Origin: Phenylobacterium sp.
GTDB lineage: Bacteria; Pseudomonadota; Alphaproteobacteria; Caulobacterales; Caulobacteraceae
Assembly (NCBI GenBank): GCA_025350885.1
Contig: JANXXA010000001.1
Location: forward strand, 1-17,108
DNA length: 17,108 nt
Direction of reading: 5' to 3'
A program made the translations under genes and the position numbers. The notes under the pieces were generated by a model. The model was not told the DNA's origin. It saw only the letters and a program-made list of their open reading frames with translations, and made no database searches. Position 1 is the stretch's first letter. The number at the start of each line of letters is the position of its first letter. Positions 1-9,322 of the stretch are shown here, one piece after another.

Positions 1-7
1 AGGGAAT

Positions 8-26
8 CCCTGAGTCAACGTCAGGG
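8..26. repeat. Short inverted repeat beside an AT-rich patch
   Basis: CCCTGA at 8-13 and TCAGGG at 21-26 form a perfect 6-bp inverted repeat around a 7-base centre. It is followed by an AT-rich patch (about 35-46) that stands out in this GC-rich DNA. It lies downstream of the GH15 gene, so in the minus-strand transcript it could be a weak 3' hairpin. No U-run follows the stem in that direction, so an intrinsic terminator is not supported. It could equally be an operator for a gene left of the window. The remaining bases from 27 to 89 show no gene I can support. Confidence 0.3.
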
Positions 27-89
27 GCGATTGGTATAAAAATAATGGAGGCGCCGCGATTCAACCCCGCCGCTGACGACCCTTGGACT

Positions 90-1931
90 TCACCGCACGC
101 TCGACCACGGCCGGGACAGGAGTGTCGCACAGTTGATCAGGCCGACCAGGGAGTAGGTCTGCGGATAGTTGCCCCAGAGTTCCCGGCCGTCGAAGGCGAT
201 ATCCTCCGACAGCAGGCCGGCCCGGGTGCGCCGCCCCAGCATCTCCTCGAACAGCGTCCGCGCCTCGTCGGTGCGGCCGGAGAGATGCAGCGCCTCGATC
301 AGCCAGAAGGTGCAGAAGTTGAACGCCGTCTTCGGCTCGCCGAAATCGTCGGGCAGGGCGTAGCGCAGCATGAACGGTCCGCGCCGCAGGCCCTCTTCCA
401 CCGCCGCCATGGTCGCCTGCATCCTGGGATCGTCCGCCGCGCAGAAGCGCACGTCGACCAGCTGCAGCAGGCTGGCGTCCAGCTGGTCTCCGTCGAAGGT
501 CGAGGCGTAACGGCCGAGGTCGGCATTCCACGCCCGGGTCTCGATGGTGGCGCGGATCTGCGCGGCGCGACCGTTCCAGTGGCGGGAGCGGTCGCCCAAC
601 CCCAGCTTCTGCGCGGCATTGCCCAGCCGGTCGCAGGCCGCCCAGCACATCACCGAGGAATAGGTGTGTACCGCCTCGCGCCCGCGAAATTCCCAGAGGC
701 TGGCGTCGGGCTGGTCATGCAGCTCGAAGGCCCGGTCGCCGATTGGTTCCAGCGCGCGGAAATCCTCGACGTTGGGCGCCCGGAACAGCCGCTCGTCGAA
801 GAAGGCCTGCACCGCCGACAGCACGATCTGGCCATAGACGTCGTGCTGCTGATGCTCGTGGGCCTGGTTGCCGACGCGGACCGGCCCCATGCCGCGATAG
901 CCCGGCAGAGTGTCGACGATCCGCTCGGTGAGCGCCGGCTCCAGCCCGACGCCATAGACCGGCTGCACATGCCCGTCCGCGCCCACCTGGGCCACCAGGT
1001 TGCGCAGATAGCCCAGGTAGTTTTCCAGGAGGTCCGCCGCGCCCAGCCGGTTCAGCGCCTGGACGACGTAGTAGGCGTCGCGCAGCCAGCAGTAGCGGTA
1101 GTCCCAGGTGCGCGCCGGCGCGCCGCCCGCGACCGCATGCTCGGGAATCGAGGTGGTCAGGGCGGCGACGATGGCGCCGGTTTCCTCATAGGTGCAGAGC
1201 TTCAGGGTGATGGCTGCGCGGATCACCGCCTCCTGCCACTCCAGCGGCACCGAGAGTGTGCGCACCCAGCCGCGCCAGTAGTCGGTGGTCTCCAGCAGCA
1301 TGCGCTGCGCCGAGGCCCCGATGTCGGTATCAAACGCCTCGTCGGGACCCAGCACCATTGTGATCGGGGCTTCCAGCCGGAAGGTGCGTTCCTCGGCGAT
1401 GTGGCTGACCGGCGCGTCGGTGGTGAGCCTGAGCGTCGTCGCGCCCAGATATCGGAGGTGATTGGAGCCGGTGCTCCGCTCCGCCGGCCGCGCGCCATAG
1501 TTCACCGTCGGGCGCAGGGCGATGCGGATCCGCGGCGCCCCTTCCAACGGCCTTACCAGACGGATGAAGGCCAGGGGCCGGTAGATCCGGCCGAACTGCC
1601 GATAGCGCGGGCAGAAGTCGAGGATCTCCAGTCGCGCCCCGGCCGCATCGGTGATCTCGGTCCGCAGGACGGGCGTGTTGCGCAAGTAGCTTTGGGCGAC
1701 CCGGGCCGCACCCTCGACGTCGATGGCCCAGGCTCCCTGGGCCTCCGCGCTCGCGGCCGCGTGACCTCCCAGCAGGGCGGAGAAGAACGGATCGCCGTCG
1801 ACCCGGGGCGCGCAGGCCCAGACGAACCGGCCGCCAGCGTCGATCAGGGCGCTGGCCGCGCAGTTGCCGATCGGGAAGAGTTCAAGACTTTGCGGCACGG
1901 CGGAGACCTTGGCGACGGAGTTTCGGATCAT
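90..1931 (-). CDS. GH15-family glucoamylase/trehalase-like glycoside hydrolase
   Basis: The 613-residue protein has the usual length and order of bacterial GH15 enzymes: an N-terminal trehalase-like beta domain (about 10-220) and an (alpha/alpha)6 catalytic barrel (about 230-605). Visible hallmarks are TWDYRYCWLRD (275-285), SLWEFRG with the likely general acid E414, and LLSED with the likely base E576, followed by GNYPQTYS. GH15 enzymes hydrolyse terminal alpha-glucosidic bonds with inversion, releasing glucose from glucans, dextrans or trehalose; the substrate here cannot be read from sequence. No signal peptide is seen, so it is probably cytoplasmic. I chose the ATG at 1931 (MIRNSVAK). The reading frame continues upstream to 2165 but there it overlaps pyruvate kinase coding DNA and does not resemble GH15. 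It is divergent from the pyruvate kinase gene across 85 bp. Together with glk and the ED genes downstream it suggests use of an internal glucose polymer or disaccharide (inference). Confidence 0.88.
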   Translation of the reverse strand: MIRNSVAKVSAVPQSLELFPIGNCAASALIDAGGRFVWACAPRVDGDPFFSALLGGHAAASAEAQGAWAIDVEGAARVAQSYLRNTPVLRTEITDAAGARLEILDFCPRYRQFGRIYRPLAFIRLVRPLEGAPRIRIALRPTVNYGARPAERSTGSNHLRYLGATTLRLTTDAPVSHIAEERTFRLEAPITMVLGPDEAFDTDIGASAQRMLLETTDYWRGWVRTLSVPLEWQEAVIRAAITLKLCTYEETGAIVAALTTSIPEHAVAGGAPARTWDYRYCWLRDAYYVVQALNRLGAADLLENYLGYLRNLVAQVGADGHVQPVYGVGLEPALTERIVDTLPGYRGMGPVRVGNQAHEHQQHDVYGQIVLSAVQAFFDERLFRAPNVEDFRALEPIGDRAFELHDQPDASLWEFRGREAVHTYSSVMCWAACDRLGNAAQKLGLGDRSRHWNGRAAQIRATIETRAWNADLGRYASTFDGDQLDASLLQLVDVRFCAADDPRMQATMAAVEEGLRRGPFMLRYALPDDFGEPKTAFNFCTFWLIEALHLSGRTDEARTLFEEMLGRRTRAGLLSEDIAFDGRELWGNYPQTYSLVGLINCATLLSRPWSSVR

Positions 1932-1954
1932 CGGTCGGCGCGCCCGGTTTCCTC

Positions 1955-1980
1955 TCGACGCGGACCTAACGTGCTCCGAT
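1955..1980 (+). promoter_or_regulatory. Weak candidate promoter for pyk in the GH15/pyk divergent region
   Basis: Between the divergent GH15 and pyruvate kinase starts (1932-2016), TCGACGC at 1955-1961 resembles the Caulobacter housekeeping -35 element (TTGACGS). After 11 bases comes GCTCCGAT (1973-1980), a poor match to the -10 consensus GCTANAWC beyond its GCT. The heptamer GCTCCGA also recurs at 1988-1994, 15 bp from the first copy. Consensus and spacing are from memory. No minus-strand promoter for GH15 is obvious. Confidence 0.22.
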
Positions 1981-2016
1981 AAGCTTGGCTCCGAAACCCC
2001 GCGAGATGAGCCGCCG

Positions 2017-3438
2017 ATGATCCGCGCCCGCAGAGCCCGCATCGTGGCCACGCTCGGCCCCGCCAGCCGCAGCTTGGAGAAGGTCTGTGAGCTGGCCATC
2101 GCCGGCGCCGACGTCTTCCGGGTCAATTTCAGCCACGGCGCCCACGCCGAGCACGCCCGCGCCATTCAGGCCGTGCGCGAGGCCGAGGCGGCCGTCGGTC
2201 GCCCCCTGGCTGTGCTGGCCGACCTGCAAGGCCCGAAACTGCGGCTGGGCGCGTTCGCCGATGGCGGGGTCCGCCTTCGTGCGGGCCATGCGCTGCGTCT
2301 GGATCTCAGCGATCGGCCCGGGGACGCGGCCCGCATCGGCGTACCCCATCCCGAGGTGTTCGCCGCGTTGCGCACCGGCGCCCTGGTCCTGCTGGACGAC
2401 GGCAAGGTGCGGCTGCGGGTGGTCCGCCACGGTCCCGACTTCGCCGAGACGGTGGTCGAGGCCGGCGAGGCGCTCTCCGATCACAAGGGCCTGAACCTGC
2501 CGGGCCTGGCGATCCCCATCCCGGCGCTGACGGTCAAGGATCGCGCCGACCTGGCCTTCGCCCTGCAGGAAGGCGTTGACTGGGTGGCGTTGTCTTTCGT
2601 CCAGCGCGGCTCCGACATGGCTGAGTTGCGCAGCCTGGTGCAGGGCCGCGCGAGCGTGCTGGCCAAGATCGAAAAGCCGTCGGCGCTGGCGGCGCTGGAC
2701 GAGATCCTCGACCTGTCCCAGGCGATCATGGTGGCGCGCGGTGATCTCGGCGTCGAGCTCGCGCCCGAGGAGGTGCCGGTCGTCCAAAAGCAGCTGATCC
2801 GCGCCGCCCGCCTGCGCGGCATCCCCGTGGTGGTGGCGACCCAGATGCTCGAAAGCATGACCCATTCACCGACCCCCACCCGGGCCGAGGCCTCCGACGT
2901 GGCCGGGGCGGTCTATGAGGGCGCCGACGCCTTGATGCTCTCGGCCGAGAGCGCGGTGGGCGACTATCCCGTCGAGGCCGTCTCGACCATGGATCGGATC
3001 ATCACCCGCGTCGAGCAGGACCCCCGTTGGCCCGAGCTGATGCGCGCCGAGTATCCGGTCGAGGACGCCGACGCCGACGCCCTGGTGGCCGCCGCCCGGC
3101 GCGCCGCCGAGGCCGCCTCCACCGCCTGCCTGGTGACCTTCACCACCACCGGCCAGACGGCGCTGCGGCTGGCCCGTGAACGCCCGCTGCAGCCGACGCT
3201 GGCGCTGACGCCCTCGCTCAATACCGCGCGCAAGCTGGCGATCCTGTGGGGCGCGGAGGCGCGCGTGGCGCCGGAACTTTTCGACCCCGAGGATCTGGCC
3301 CGCGTGGCCCTGGAACAGGCTGGCCTCAGCGGTCTGGCCGAACCCGGCCAGCGGGTGCTGATCCTGGCCGGCCTGCCGATGGGCTCCCCCGGCGCCGCCA
3401 ACATCCTGCGCCTGGCCCACATGCCCCTGCGGCGTTAG
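2017..3438 (+). CDS. pyk: Pyruvate kinase
   Basis: This 473-residue protein is a full-length pyruvate kinase, which transfers phosphate from phosphoenolpyruvate to ADP in the cytoplasm. The A domain begins RIVATLGPAS (8-17). RVNFSHG (35-41) holds the substrate-binding arginine, LADLQGPKLR (68-77) leads into the B domain (about 70-165), and AKIEK (216-220) carries the catalytic lysine K217 and metal ligand E219. VARGDLGVE (239-247) carries metal ligand D243, and ATQMLESM (274-281) is intact. The C-terminal domain (about 345-473) keeps a threonine-rich loop TFTTTGQTA, where family members bind allosteric sugar phosphate, so the effector is uncertain. The ATG at 2017 is preceded by GATGAG at 2005-2010 and starts directly at the family N terminus; the in-frame upstream extension to 1864 lies within the GH15 gene. 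Its stop overlaps that of the convergent GDE gene. In this context it would finish the glyceraldehyde-3-phosphate branch of the Entner-Doudoroff route. Confidence 0.95.
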   Translation: MIRARRARIVATLGPASRSLEKVCELAIAGADVFRVNFSHGAHAEHARAIQAVREAEAAVGRPLAVLADLQGPKLRLGAFADGGVRLRAGHALRLDLSDRPGDAARIGVPHPEVFAALRTGALVLLDDGKVRLRVVRHGPDFAETVVEAGEALSDHKGLNLPGLAIPIPALTVKDRADLAFALQEGVDWVALSFVQRGSDMAELRSLVQGRASVLAKIEKPSALAALDEILDLSQAIMVARGDLGVELAPEEVPVVQKQLIRAARLRGIPVVVATQMLESMTHSPTPTRAEASDVAGAVYEGADALMLSAESAVGDYPVEAVSTMDRIITRVEQDPRWPELMRAEYPVEDADADALVAAARRAAEAASTACLVTFTTTGQTALRLARERPLQPTLALTPSLNTARKLAILWGAEARVAPELFDPEDLARVALEQAGLSGLAEPGQRVLILAGLPMGSPGAANILRLAHMPLRR

Positions 3439-5594
3439 CGAGCGGAGCCCAGCACGACCACCAGACCCTCGCGCGCCGCTGTCACCACCCGGATATGATC
3501 GCCATGGCGTTCGAAGGCCAGGTCGATGACCTCGTCGCCCAGGGTCAGGCCGTCCACCCAGAGCCGATCGATGCCGATCGGCAGGCGCGGATCGACGATC
3601 GTCACCACCCTTTCGGCGGCGTTGACGGTGATCCCCAGACAGGCTTGCAGCATCATATAGACCGAGCCCGCCGCCCAGGCCTGCGGCAGGCAGGCCACAG
3701 GATAGGCCACCGGTGGCTCGCCGGCCTGACGCGGAAAGCCGCAGAACAGCTCCGGCAGGCGCATCTCGAAACTGGCGGCGGTCTCGAACAGGGCCGCGGT
3801 CAGGGCGACCACCCCGTCGCGCTCGCCATAGTGCGACAGGCCCAGCGCACAGAGCGCGGTGTCGTGCGGCCAGACCGAGCCGTTGTGATAGCTCATCGGA
3901 TTGAACCGCGCCTCACCCAGCGCCAGGGTGCGCACGCCCCACCCCGACGCGAAATCCCGCGACAGCAGGTTCTGCGCCACCTTGCGCGCCCGTTGCGGGG
4001 CCGCCAGCCGGGCAAACAGCAGGTGGCCGGGGTTCGAGGCGCGCACGCGGCACAGCTCCCCCGCCCCGTCCACGGCAATGGCGTAGAAGCCTTCGTCCTC
4101 CATCCAGAAGGTCTGCTCGACGCTCTGGCGGATCTGTTCGGACCTGACGGACCAGGCCGCGGACTGTTCCTCCTCGCCCCGTCGCCGCGCCAGCATGGCC
4201 ATCGCCCGGTAGGCGGCGAAGGCGTAGCCCTGCACCTCGACCAGCGCGACCGGACCGGTGGCGAAGCGGCCGTCAGCGTGAAAGACCGAGTCCTGGCTGT
4301 CCTTCCAGCCCTGATTGGCCAGGCCGCTCGTGGCGCCGCGGGCATAGTCGATCAGGCCGTCACCGTCGGCGTCGCCGTAGGTTTCGATCCACGCGATGGC
4401 CGCCTCAAGATGAGGCCAGAGCATCTCGATCAACACCATGTCGCCGGTGCGCTCGGCGTAGGCGCCGGCCAGCGCCACGAACAGCGGGGTGGTGTCGACC
4501 CCGCCATAGTAGCGACCGAAGGGGACTTCCCGCATGGTCGCCATCTCGCCGCGGCGGGTCTCGTGCAGGATCTTGCCCGGCGCGGAATCACGGAACGCCG
4601 AGACTTCGGTGGCCTGGTTGGCGGCCAGGAACGCCAGCACCCCCCGGGCCAGCGAGGGATCCACCCACAGCACCTGCCAGGCGGTAATGATCGCGTCGCG
4701 CCCGAAGGTGGTCGAGAACCAGGGGATGCCGGCATAGGGATAGGGGCCGGTCTCCATCTCGGTGGTCAGCAGCGCGATGTCGGCCTTGGACTTCTCGATC
4801 CACTCGCTGAACAGTCGCCCGGAGGTGCGCAGCCGCGCCCCATGCCGCCGCCGCGCCCGCATCGAGAACCGCGCCCGGGCCGCATGGCTGCGGAACCGCT
4901 CGCGGGTCGGAGTCGGTCCCGCGCACAGACCGATCTCCAGATAGAGTTCCAACCGGCTTTCCGGCCCCAGCGGATACATGAACTCCGCGCGGTGCTCGCT
5001 CAGCCGGAACGGCGGGTCAGAGAAGCTGATCACGCTGGTCCGCGTCACCCCGTCCAGCCCGGTGTAGCGCCGGGCAACCGATCGGCCGTCCAGGTCGGCG
5101 GGGTGCATCTGGCCGCGCCTGGCGCGACGCAGGCCCCGCACTTCGAACATGTCGCAGAAGTCGGCGTCGAATTCGATCGTCAGCGGGACGATCACCTCGT
5201 CGCGGCTGTAGTTGACCATGCAGATCCGCTCGAACAGCCGGTCATCCCACAGGAACCGTTTGCGCGCGATGTGCAGCACGCCGGGCGGGGCCACGGGTCC
5301 TCCGGGAAACGGCAGGCGCTGGTTGGCGCTGTGCGAGGTGAAGAAGACGTTGTCCCGGGCGATCGCCGCCGACAGCAACGAGGGGGGGTGCGAGCCGAGG
5401 AACAGCTGGAACCGGGAGAGGATGCGGGTGTCGTTGTGGAACAGGCCGTCGCCGGACCCTAAGACATCGCCAAAGGCGTCCGCCACCAGGAAGGTGTCGC
5501 GATCCTTCAGCGCGTAGAGGCGGGCTGGCGTGCGAGGCTCGTGGGTCTCGCCGAGGGTCGCCGGGGCCTCCGGAGATGGGGCGAGATCGTCCAT
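3435..5594 (-). CDS. Amylo-alpha-1,6-glucosidase / glycogen-debranching-type protein (GDE)
   Basis: The 719-residue protein has an N-terminal beta domain of the GDE_N_bis type (about 30-225; GLFHNDTRILSR at 50-61 is diagnostic) and an (alpha/alpha)6 GDE_C/MGH1-like barrel (about 260-655). Barrel motifs include STTFGRDAI (294-302), GWKDSQDS (429-436) with acidic residues suited to catalysis, and SYHNGSVWPHD (568-578). The family is generally annotated as glycogen debranching. This protein has no 4-alpha-glucanotransferase domain like that of the eukaryotic bifunctional debrancher, so its true substrate is not established. There is no signal peptide. It starts at ATG 5594, nine bases after the glycosyltransferase stop, so the two are almost certainly co-transcribed. 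No strong Shine-Dalgarno is visible, which suggests translational coupling. Its TAA stop (3435-3437) overlaps the TAG stop of the converging pyruvate kinase gene. Family assignment is firm; the debranching activity is inferred. Confidence 0.85.
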   Translation of the reverse strand: MDDLAPSPEAPATLGETHEPRTPARLYALKDRDTFLVADAFGDVLGSGDGLFHNDTRILSRFQLFLGSHPPSLLSAAIARDNVFFTSHSANQRLPFPGGPVAPPGVLHIARKRFLWDDRLFERICMVNYSRDEVIVPLTIEFDADFCDMFEVRGLRRARRGQMHPADLDGRSVARRYTGLDGVTRTSVISFSDPPFRLSEHRAEFMYPLGPESRLELYLEIGLCAGPTPTRERFRSHAARARFSMRARRRHGARLRTSGRLFSEWIEKSKADIALLTTEMETGPYPYAGIPWFSTTFGRDAIITAWQVLWVDPSLARGVLAFLAANQATEVSAFRDSAPGKILHETRRGEMATMREVPFGRYYGGVDTTPLFVALAGAYAERTGDMVLIEMLWPHLEAAIAWIETYGDADGDGLIDYARGATSGLANQGWKDSQDSVFHADGRFATGPVALVEVQGYAFAAYRAMAMLARRRGEEEQSAAWSVRSEQIRQSVEQTFWMEDEGFYAIAVDGAGELCRVRASNPGHLLFARLAAPQRARKVAQNLLSRDFASGWGVRTLALGEARFNPMSYHNGSVWPHDTALCALGLSHYGERDGVVALTAALFETAASFEMRLPELFCGFPRQAGEPPVAYPVACLPQAWAAGSVYMMLQACLGITVNAAERVVTIVDPRLPIGIDRLWVDGLTLGDEVIDLAFERHGDHIRVVTAAREGLVVVLGSAR

Positions 5595-5603
5595 GCGGTC
5601 AGC

Positions 5604-6662
5604 TCATTCGGCGGCGATGCCCAGCTTCGCCTCTTTGGTTGCGGCCAGCTGACGGTAGAGATCGATATAACGCGTCGCCATGGCGGTGGCTGAGAATCGT
5701 TCCTCGAAACGCCGGCGGACGGCAGGCCGGTCGAGGCTCGCCAGGCGGCCGACGGCGGCGATGGCCTGGGCGTCGTCGTGGACGATGAAGCCGGTCCGCC
5801 CATCCTCGATCACCTCAGGCACCGAGCCGCAGGCGTAGGCGATCACCGGCGTCCCGCAGGCCATCGCCTCGATCATCACCAGGCCGAAGGGCTCAGGCCA
5901 GTCGATGGGAAACAGCAGCGCCTCGGCGCCGCCGAGAAAGGCCGACTTCTGAGCATCGCCGATCTCGCCGACAAACTCGATCAGCGGATGGTCCAGCAGG
6001 GGCGCGATCTGGTCCTCGAAATAGACCCTGTCGGCGGCGTCCACCTTGGCGGCGATCTTCAGGCGCCGGCCGGTGCCGATAGCGATGGCGATGGCCCGGT
6101 CGGGGCGTTTCTCCGGCGAGATGCGGCCCAGGAACGCCAGATAGCCTTGGCTCCTGGGGCTGAAATCATAAAGCGCCGCGGCCATGCCGTGCTGCACGGT
6201 CGCGGCCCAGTTGGCGAACGGCAGGGGCCGACGCTGATCGTCGCTGATCGAAACCAGCGGGAACTGCGGCCAGCGCTGGTAGACCCCCGCCAGGTCTTTC
6301 AGGTCCAGCCGGCCGTGCAGCGTGGTGACCGTCATGGCGGCGCTGCGATCAAAGAACGGGAAGTGGATCATGTCGGTGTGAAAGTGGATCACATCGAATT
6401 CGGCGGCCCGGCGGCGCACCTCCGACAGCAGCGACAGGTGCGCGGCGAGGTCAGACTTCAGCGGCGCCGGATCCAGCCGGATCGCCTGGTCGCGCACCGG
6501 GATCAGCCGGGCCTTGGTTTCGGCGTCGGCGCTGGCGAACAGCGAGACGTCATGGCCGAGCTCGACAAGCGCGTCGGTCAGATGGGCGACGACCCGCTCG
6601 GTGCCACCATAGAGACGCGGCGGAACGGCTTCATAGAGCGGGGTGACCTGGGCGATCTTCAT
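5604..6662 (-). CDS. Glycosyltransferase family 4 (GT-B fold)
   Basis: A 352-residue retaining GT-B glycosyltransferase. The N-terminal acceptor domain opens MKIAQVTPLY and has the glycine loop YGGTERV (18-24). The C-terminal donor domain has FLGRISPEKRPDRA (177-190), with R180 and K185 placed to bind the donor phosphates. It also has the family E-x7-E motif, E257 and E265, in EPFGLVMIEAMACG. No membrane segment or signal is seen, so it is cytosolic or peripheral. The donor and acceptor sugars cannot be read from the sequence. It is the first gene of a two-gene operon with the GDE protein 9 bases downstream, a pairing I recall seeing in other Proteobacteria, and one possibility is that the two build and trim the same alpha-glucan or glucoside. 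The start is ATG 6662; a frame extending upstream is not convincing. It diverges from the pgl-edd-glk-eda operon, sharing a 171-bp control region. Confidence 0.88.
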   Translation of the reverse strand: MKIAQVTPLYEAVPPRLYGGTERVVAHLTDALVELGHDVSLFASADAETKARLIPVRDQAIRLDPAPLKSDLAAHLSLLSEVRRRAAEFDVIHFHTDMIHFPFFDRSAAMTVTTLHGRLDLKDLAGVYQRWPQFPLVSISDDQRRPLPFANWAATVQHGMAAALYDFSPRSQGYLAFLGRISPEKRPDRAIAIAIGTGRRLKIAAKVDAADRVYFEDQIAPLLDHPLIEFVGEIGDAQKSAFLGGAEALLFPIDWPEPFGLVMIEAMACGTPVIAYACGSVPEVIEDGRTGFIVHDDAQAIAAVGRLASLDRPAVRRRFEERFSATAMATRYIDLYRQLAATKEAKLGIAAE

Positions 6663-6833
6663 GAGCCTACTCGATTAACTGGAACTGGGGTGACGAGGGT
6701 TCGGTGACGCCCTAACCAGGGGTTGTATGTGCGAGCGCCCCGTTGGTTCCCGCGACAAGGGCTGATTCTGCCCCCCGGTATTTCCTCCAGGCGAGAACCC
6801 GGCAGCCGTGAGATGCGGAGTGGTCTATTGGCC
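6663..6833. promoter_or_regulatory. Divergent control region between the GT4-GDE and ED operons
   Basis: This 171-bp gap must hold promoters for both directions. Visible structure: tandem AACTGG copies (6677-6682 and 6683-6688), direct repeats GGTGACG (6689-6695 and 6703-6709, 14 bp apart), and a small inverted repeat AACC-AGG-GGTT (6714-6724). For the plus strand, TTGGTTC (6743-6749), 11 bases, then GCTGATTC (6761-6768) is a partial match to the Caulobacter housekeeping promoter pattern. None is strong enough to name a regulator. The gap is far too short for zwf, which I recall leading the equivalent operon in Caulobacter. Confidence 0.4.
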
Positions 6834-7499
6834 ATGGCAATGCTCGAAGCCTTCATAGGTTCAGCCCAATTGGCCGACGCCGCGGCGCTTGCCATTGAGG
6901 CCGCGTTGGCGGGCGCGCTCGACGCCCGGGGTCGCGCCTGCCTGGTGGCGACCGGCGGGCGCTCGCCAGGCCCCGTCTATGACCGGCTGAGCCAGGCCGA
7001 CCTGACCTGGAGCAAGGTTGCCGTCACCCTGTCCGACGAGCGGCAGGTGGCCGCCGGGTCCCCCCATTCGAACGCCCGCCTGTTGCGCGAGCGGCTGTTC
7101 GTTGGCAAGGCCGCCACGGCCCGCTTCCTGCCGCTCACCGACTACGCCGAGCCGGCTCTCAGGAAGCTTATGCCCTTCGACGCGGTCATGCTGGGCATGG
7201 GCGAGGACGGACATGTCGCCTCGCTGATCCCCGGCAGCCCGGTGTTGAGCGAGGCCATGGACCCCGCCGGCGCTCGGCTGCTGGCGGAATCGCCGGCCGG
7301 CTGGGGGTCACCTCCCGTGGCGCGGATCACCCTGACGCTGGCGGCGTTGTTACAGGCGCGCGTCATCTTCCTCTTGATCGCCGGGGAGGCTAAGCGGCAG
7401 GTGATCGCCGACGCCCAGGCCGGCGCCGATCTGCCGGTGAGCGCGCTGCTCCACCAGGCCCGCGTCCCGGTGAGGATTTTCTGGGCGCCGAAACCGTAA
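6834..7499 (+). CDS. pgl: 6-phosphogluconolactonase
   Basis: This protein hydrolyses 6-phosphogluconolactone to 6-phosphogluconate, feeding Edd. From the ATG at 6834 it is 221 residues, within the normal 220-250 range of the DevB/SOL type. Motifs in order: [10 protein letters not shown] (37-46), the phosphate-binding glycine loop; [14 protein letters not shown] (67-80), matching the family DER...SN signature; and [15 protein letters not shown] (121-135), the active-site signature with H127. A TTG at 6828 has GCGGAG (6815-6820) at an ideal 7-base distance and may be the true start, giving two extra residues; ATG 6813 and ATG 6840 are also in frame. The edd gene follows after 11 bases. No glucose-6-phosphate dehydrogenase gene precedes it. 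The identity is firm; the exact start is not. Confidence 0.9.
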   Translation: MAMLEAFIGSAQLADAAALAIEAALAGALDARGRACLVATGGRSPGPVYDRLSQADLTWSKVAVTLSDERQVAAGSPHSNARLLRERLFVGKAATARFLPLTDYAEPALRKLMPFDAVMLGMGEDGHVASLIPGSPVLSEAMDPAGARLLAESPAGWGSPPVARITLTLAALLQARVIFLLIAGEAKRQVIADAQAGADLPVSALLHQARVPVRIFWAPKP

Positions 7500-7510
7500 G
7501 GACGACGAGC

Positions 7511-9321
<1,811 letters not shown>

Positions 9322-9322
<1 letters not shown>

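Noticed and set aside
61..89. Possible frameshifted C-terminal tail of the GH15 protein (an alternative frame ends at 61 with a basic peptide)
   Set aside because: The GH15 frame ends normally just after its conserved C-terminal helix at 90-92, so no frameshift is needed.
45..1982. 645-codon open frame on the plus strand opposite the GH15 gene
   Set aside because: It is antisense to a clear GH15 gene, is rich in R, G, A, P, Q and H as GC-rich shadows are, and shows no recognisable family motif.
3246..5462. 738-codon open frame on the plus strand opposite the GDE gene
   Set aside because: Antisense shadow of the GDE gene, with low-complexity composition and no domain; its start lies inside pyruvate kinase in another frame.
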